NCBI GenBank assembly: GCA_002296225.1
Contig: DBHR01000069.1
Coordinates: 1-16,586, forward strand
Origin: Acidobacteria bacterium UBA823
GTDB taxonomy: Bacteria; Acidobacteriota; Vicinamibacteria; Vicinamibacterales; UBA823
Reading direction: 5' to 3'
Length of the DNA stretch: 16,586 bases
Below are positions 13,399 to 16,586 of this stretch, piece by piece. How positions within the stretch are numbered: position 1 is the stretch's first letter; each line of letters opens with the position of its first letter. Under the pieces are notes generated by a model. That model did no database searches, had not been told where the DNA came from, and saw only the letters and a program-made list of their open reading frames with translations. The translations under genes were made by a program, and so were the position numbers.

Positions 13399-14373
13399 AT
13401 GCCGAAGATTAATCAACTCTTCACGATGTGCATGTTGCTTGTGGTGCTTTTCCTAGTGGCCCCACCCACTCTTGCCCAGACGGCCACCGGGAACCTCAGA
13501 GGCACGGTCACGGGTCAAGGTGATGAACCGCTCGCCAAAGTCAAGGTGATGATTGAGTCTACGAAACCTCCCGTTATACGAATTGAGGACGAAACAGATG
13601 AGCGGGGCAGATTTAGTCAGATGGGTCTGCGACCGAGCGATTACGTTATCACTGTCGAGAAAGATGGCGAGCGTCAGAGGAAAGTAGTCAGGATTCAAAC
13701 CGACACTGTTAGCCAGAACTTCTACCTCGACATCGCATCCGCAACGGCCCCGGTGACGTTTCTGGAAGTCTTGGCGCAGTTCAGACAGAAGGACCAAGTG
13801 GAGGAGTTGCGGGAGTTGTTCGCGCAGGGTGTTGAAGCGAATGCTGCTAAGAATTACCAAGAAGCGGTAACGAATTTCAACGCAGTTCTTACGATCGCAG
13901 CAGACTGCTATGACTGTTACTACTACCTCGGCTTGGTCTACTCTGCGTCGTCTCGTGACGCGGACGCGGTGACAGCGTTCACGCAGGCGGCGTCACTCAA
14001 ACCCGAGTTCGCGGCGCCACATAGAAGGCTTGTGAATGTTTACAATCGTCAGCGAAAGTTCGATGAGGCTGGGCAAGCGTTTACCGCAGCCGCGCAGATA
14101 GCAGGGGAACTTGGCACAAATTCGAGGCAGCTCTTTGAGCGGGGCATGGGTTTTTGGACCGATTCAAAAGTTGTCGAGGCGAAGGTGTATTTCGAGCAGA
14201 CCATTAGCCAGGATTCAAGGCATGCTGATGCTCACTATCACCTTGGGCTGACGAATTTGAGCCAAGGAAACTCGCCGGGGGCGGTGTCCGCACTTGAGCG
14301 ATACCTCGAATTGGACCGAAACGGAGATTACGCCGACAGTGCCCGTGCAATGCTTGAGGTAATCAAGCAATAG
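13399..14373 (+). CDS. Exported protein with carboxypeptidase-regulatory-like and TPR domains
   Basis: The product has 324 residues from the ATG at 13399 with GGGGG at 13391-13395. The Sec signal ends near residue 26 (T-L-A-Q). Residues ~31-112 form a carboxypeptidase-regulatory-like beta-sandwich (G-N-L-R-G-T-V-T-G-Q-G-D-E-P-L-A, D-E-R-G-R-F, L-R-P-S-D-Y-V-I-T-V). After a linker, ~137-310 hold TPR-type repeats: F-A-Q-G-V-E-A-N-A-A-K-N-Y-Q-E-A-V (141-157), Y-Y-Y-L-G-L-V-Y, F-D-E-A-G-Q-A-F and A-D-A-H-Y-H-L-G-L-T-N-L-S-Q-G. The pair of Cys in D-C-Y-D-C (169-173) is notable. This architecture is common in exported Acidobacteriota proteins; TPRs mediate protein contacts. It may be co-transcribed with the Sel1-like gene, and both are repeat-scaffold proteins. 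Confidence 0.87.
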   Translation: MPKINQLFTMCMLLVVLFLVAPPTLAQTATGNLRGTVTGQGDEPLAKVKVMIESTKPPVIRIEDETDERGRFSQMGLRPSDYVITVEKDGERQRKVVRIQTDTVSQNFYLDIASATAPVTFLEVLAQFRQKDQVEELRELFAQGVEANAAKNYQEAVTNFNAVLTIAADCYDCYYYLGLVYSASSRDADAVTAFTQAASLKPEFAAPHRRLVNVYNRQRKFDEAGQAFTAAAQIAGELGTNSRQLFERGMGFWTDSKVVEAKVYFEQTISQDSRHADAHYHLGLTNLSQGNSPGAVSALERYLELDRNGDYADSARAMLEVIKQ

Positions 14374-14410
14374 CACTTCCACCCGCCAGCGAATCCGCCA
14401 CGCGACAATG

Positions 14411-14434
14411 CCGGTCGGGGAGTTCCCTTACCGG
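14411..14434 (+). terminator. Hairpin after the TPR gene
   Basis: CCGGT (14411-14415) pairs with ACCGG (14430-14434), with an inner GGGA/TCCC helix. It lies 37 bases after the TPR stop. No T-run follows, so the terminator call is tentative. Confidence 0.3.
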
Positions 14435-14499
14435 TAGTCCGCTTGTAACGCCTGTTGTGTGGCCGTCTTCCGCACCTTGCTTCGGTGATTGTCAGGACC

Positions 14500-15885
14500 A
14501 TGGGAAGACACCGCTGGCTGGTCACGCTAACCTATTTAGCCCCATTTTGTTTGTTCGTTGCAGTCTATGCCCCGAGAGTTGGTCACGGCTTCATTCAGGA
14601 CGATTACGTCTGGATTCTGCAAAGCACAAGCCACGGGATAGCCGACCTAGCCGACCTGTTCCGGAGTGACAACGGCTTCTATCGCCCAGTTGTGGCACTC
14701 ACCTTTGCGGCAAATGAATGGATGTTTGGCGCGGAGCCGCTCGGTTACGGCCTCACGAATGTTCTCCTGGCGGGCCTTTGTGCTTTGGCGATCGGTCGGC
14801 TTGGCGTCGCGTTCGGACTACCGCGAGGTGCGGCAACTCTCGCAGCGGCCATGTGGCTCCTGAATTTTCACGGAATCCGGATGGCGGTCCTGTGGGTCAG
14901 TGGGCGGACGGCGCTCGTCCTAACGTTGGCTGCGGTGCTCTCGGCGACCGCCCTCGTGCGAGGGCGCGGGGCCGTCTCCATTGCGTGGCTCGTGGTTGCG
15001 CTGTTCGCAAAGGAGGAGGCCGTCCTTCTACCAATCATCCTGTTGGGCTGGCTTGCCTTTCTCCAGCCCTGGCGCGGAAAAGCTTCGTGGATCCTGTGGA
15101 TTGGCGGAGCCTTCGCTGCTGAGTGGGTCTACTTGACGGCACGGGCGATGACCGATGCCATGCTGCCGGGCACCGCACCGTCATTTTATCGCTTCGTGTT
15201 CAACCCGATCGCCGTCGCAGAAAATATCGTGTCATATGCCGACCGCGTGGCCACATTTCCGGTCCTTCTGACACTGCTTCTGTGGGCTATCTTGGGGCGA
15301 CCCGGCATGTTCGCTGACTCTCGGACTCGGACGATGATCCGATGCGCTGCTCTTTGGGTCGTTGGAGCGTTTGGTCTCACAGTCTTCCTGCCCACGCGCT
15401 CAGATCTCTACGCATGTCTACCGGCCGTCGGCACCTGTCTCATTGCAGCCGCAGTCTGCGGGCACTTTTGGAAGACTTCGGCGGCGACGGCTCGATCACG
15501 TGCGCTTGTGGTCACTCTCGGTCTATGCATCATCTTGGGCCCGGTTTACCATTTGCGCACTGAGCGTTGGGTATCGACCGCCGAATTGGCCACTACGACT
15601 CTCGCGGATCTTGAGCGCGAGACGGCCTCGCTCCAAGATGGTGCGCATGTCGTGATCACGGACGATCGGAGCCAGCGAATAAACCTCGGATCGGCGTTCG
15701 GAACGCTTCTGAACGAAGCCTACGCGCTGAAGACAGGGCGACGTTTGAATTTGTGGATTGAACCACCCCCACCAAACATAGATGCAGCTGGGCTGGAGCC
15801 GCCATGTGCCACGTGTGTGGACCTTCGTCTCGGGTTAACTGAGGGGCGCCTACAGCAAACGACGCGGCTGAGCCACCTCAAGTGA
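14500..15885 (+). CDS. GT-C-like multi-pass membrane protein
   Basis: The product has 461 residues from the ATG at 14500; the frame is open from 14455, and an AGGA before the ATG is only two bases away, so an upstream GTG at 14485 is also possible. About ten hydrophobic segments are visible. The first external loop has F-I-Q-D-D-Y-V-W-I (31-39; D34-D35), F-Y-R-P-V-V-A-L-T-F-A (60-70), N-E-W-M-F-G and G-Y-G-L-T-N-V-L-L (82-90), a pattern seen in GT-C glycosyltransferases of the PMT/TMTC type, in which an acidic residue of that loop is catalytic. The C-terminal ~80 residues are soluble. It probably transfers sugar or a lipid-linked glycan to an envelope acceptor, but donor and acceptor are unknown. 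A hairpin at 14411-14434 separates it from the TPR gene. Confidence 0.75.
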   Translation: MGRHRWLVTLTYLAPFCLFVAVYAPRVGHGFIQDDYVWILQSTSHGIADLADLFRSDNGFYRPVVALTFAANEWMFGAEPLGYGLTNVLLAGLCALAIGRLGVAFGLPRGAATLAAAMWLLNFHGIRMAVLWVSGRTALVLTLAAVLSATALVRGRGAVSIAWLVVALFAKEEAVLLPIILLGWLAFLQPWRGKASWILWIGGAFAAEWVYLTARAMTDAMLPGTAPSFYRFVFNPIAVAENIVSYADRVATFPVLLTLLLWAILGRPGMFADSRTRTMIRCAALWVVGAFGLTVFLPTRSDLYACLPAVGTCLIAAAVCGHFWKTSAATARSRALVVTLGLCIILGPVYHLRTERWVSTAELATTTLADLERETASLQDGAHVVITDDRSQRINLGSAFGTLLNEAYALKTGRRLNLWIEPPPPNIDAAGLEPPCATCVDLRLGLTEGRLQQTTRLSHLK

Positions 15886-16061
15886 CTGGTGTGCGCTGAG
15901 TGTTTTTAAAAGGTGACACAAAGTGGCACACGCCCTCCACGTCAAACCCGCCATCGGCCAGAGATAAACTCTAATCCACCATCGGTCACCGAAGAGTGTT
16001 CTTCAGCGAAGCAGCATTATGGCAAATAAGATTTGAATAAAGTTATCTTGAAGGAGTCAGC
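15886..16061. other. Intergenic boundary before the OXA-type gene
   Basis: Between the GT-C-like stop and the beta-lactamase start base composition shifts from GC-rich to AT-rich near 16015. A short hairpin (GAAGA, loop GTGT, TCTTC; 15991-16004) and an AT-rich stretch with CATTAT and TAAGAT may hold a promoter. No integron attC site, insertion-sequence end or target duplication was recognised here. I see no gene. Confidence 0.5.
16051..16056 (+). promoter_or_regulatory. Ribosome binding site of the OXA-type gene
   Basis: AAGGAG with a five-base spacer to GTG (16062-16064) decides the start, because no ATG in this frame gives a complete signal peptide. Confidence 0.75.
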
Positions 16062-16586
16062 GTGGCCAAACACCTCTTTTTCTTATCTATTTTCTCGTTG
16101 TTTTCATCTGCTATAAGTGGAGACACGAGCATTGCTCAAGTGTTTTCTCAGCACAACTTGAATGGCACCGTAGTGATTTCATCTATGAAATCGAACCAAT
16201 CCTTCACACACAACGCCGCTCGTTCTTTTAGAGAAGTCTCTCCAGCGTCTACTTTCAAAATCATGAATACGCTGATTGCGCTTGAAGAGGAAGTAGCAAC
16301 TAACAATGATGACATGTTTCTTTGGGATGGTGAGCAGCACTCAATTCAAAATTGGAACAGAAACCATTCCTTAAAGAGTGCCTTCAGAGTTTCCTGTGTT
16401 TGGTGTTATCAGTTATTGGCAAAGAAGATTGGGGCGCAAAAATATAGACGTTACTTAACTCTTTCCGAATATGGTGATTTGGATAGCAACTTTAATTTGA
16501 CTGAATTTTGGCTTGATGGTTCTTTGAGAATTAACGCTGTAGAACAAGTTGGTTTCATCAAACAGGTTATTGAACGAAGCTCCCCA
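16062..16586 (+). CDS. Class D (OXA-type) beta-lactamase, N-terminal 175 residues
   Basis: The frame is open to the window edge and has no stop, so the gene is cut by the window rather than broken. It starts with GTG behind AAGGAG. A Sec signal (V-A-K-H-L-F-F-L-S-I, hydrophobic to about 18) precedes the mature enzyme. S63-T-F-K66 is the serine nucleophile motif with K66 the lysine that is carbamylated in this family. S111-C-V113 is the second conserved motif, and F149-W150-L151-D152-G153 matches the family F-W-L-x-G. The third motif is Y137-G138-D139 instead of the usual Y-G-N. The K-T/S-G motif would lie beyond the edge. Class D enzymes hydrolyse beta-lactams in the periplasm by a covalent acyl-enzyme. 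It is AT-rich relative to its neighbours, suggesting horizontal transfer or a join. The hydrolytic spectrum cannot be predicted. Confidence 0.93.
   Translation, partial: MAKHLFFLSIFSLFSSAISGDTSIAQVFSQHNLNGTVVISSMKSNQSFTHNAARSFREVSPASTFKIMNTLIALEEEVATNNDDMFLWDGEQHSIQNWNRNHSLKSAFRVSCVWCYQLLAKKIGAQKYRRYLTLSEYGDLDSNFNLTEFWLDGSLRINAVEQVGFIKQVIERSSP

Noticed and set aside
15886..16061. Integron attC site or insertion-sequence end next to the OXA-type gene
   Set aside because: No paired attC core sites, terminal inverted repeats or transposase remnants could be seen; the only hairpin has a five-base-pair stem.
16062..16586. The OXA-type protein as a BlaR1-type receptor sensor domain
   Set aside because: It begins with a short signal peptide directly before the enzyme domain, with no N-terminal transmembrane and metalloprotease parts as in BlaR1, so a free enzyme fits better.
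1..16586. CRISPR arrays, tRNA or rRNA genes
   Set aside because: No regularly spaced repeats, tRNA-like cloverleaf with T-loop consensus, or rRNA-like sequence was seen on reading both strands.

Overview
The window looks like chromosomal DNA of an uncultured member of the Acidobacteriota (Vicinamibacteria-like). This is inferred from its protein repertoire: DUF6152, DUF6644, the secreted 'RPDLTGIW' family, a DUF5916 CBM9-like outer-membrane protein, a c'-like cytochrome lipoprotein and many exported peptidases and dehydrogenases. It also fits the GC-rich composition of most of the window. No rRNA or tRNA gene, CRISPR array, transposase or integrase is visible, so the placement is not proven.

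Layout. A minus-strand pair (1-1546) encodes a [2Fe-2S] protein followed by a Tat-exported sulfite-oxidase-type molybdoenzyme that runs off the left edge. From there, short transcription units alternate strand. They are an exported RidA-like protein (+), a small exported orphan (-), an exported M28 metallopeptidase (+), a PQQ-type aldose/glucose dehydrogenase (-), two tandem DUF6644 membrane proteins (+), an 'RPDLTGIW' protein plus a haem-c lipoprotein (-), a DUF6152 protein (+), and a Tat-exported S51 peptidase plus an SH3-like lipoprotein (-). From 10844 onward everything is on the plus strand: a DUF5916 outer-membrane protein, a small Sel1-like protein that appears degenerate, a carboxypeptidase-regulatory/TPR protein and a GT-C-like membrane protein. 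The right edge carries the first 175 codons of a class D (OXA-type) beta-lactamase.

How the genes may work together. Sixteen of the seventeen genes have a Sec, Tat or lipoprotein signal or membrane segments, so the window is almost entirely cell-envelope biology. One theme is periplasmic redox: molybdoenzyme, [2Fe-2S] protein, PQQ-type dehydrogenase, haem-c lipoprotein, and perhaps the DUF6644 pair. The other is cleavage of amide bonds outside the cytoplasm: M28, S51 and beta-lactamase. These links are inferred from predicted functions and location only.

Most unusual points. The OXA-type gene sits just past a sharp fall in GC content (39 of 60 bases G/C at 15841-15900, 23 of 60 at 16021-16080) and has a Y-G-D variant of the family Y-G-N motif. 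The RidA-like protein is exported, although that family is normally cytosolic. The molybdoenzyme is paired with a [2Fe-2S] protein carrying a long N-terminal region I do not recognise. A CGG-plus-TATAAT-like motif recurs 31-91 bases upstream of several genes, and a Sel1 gene appears to change reading frame. I did not find one clearly new multi-gene system.
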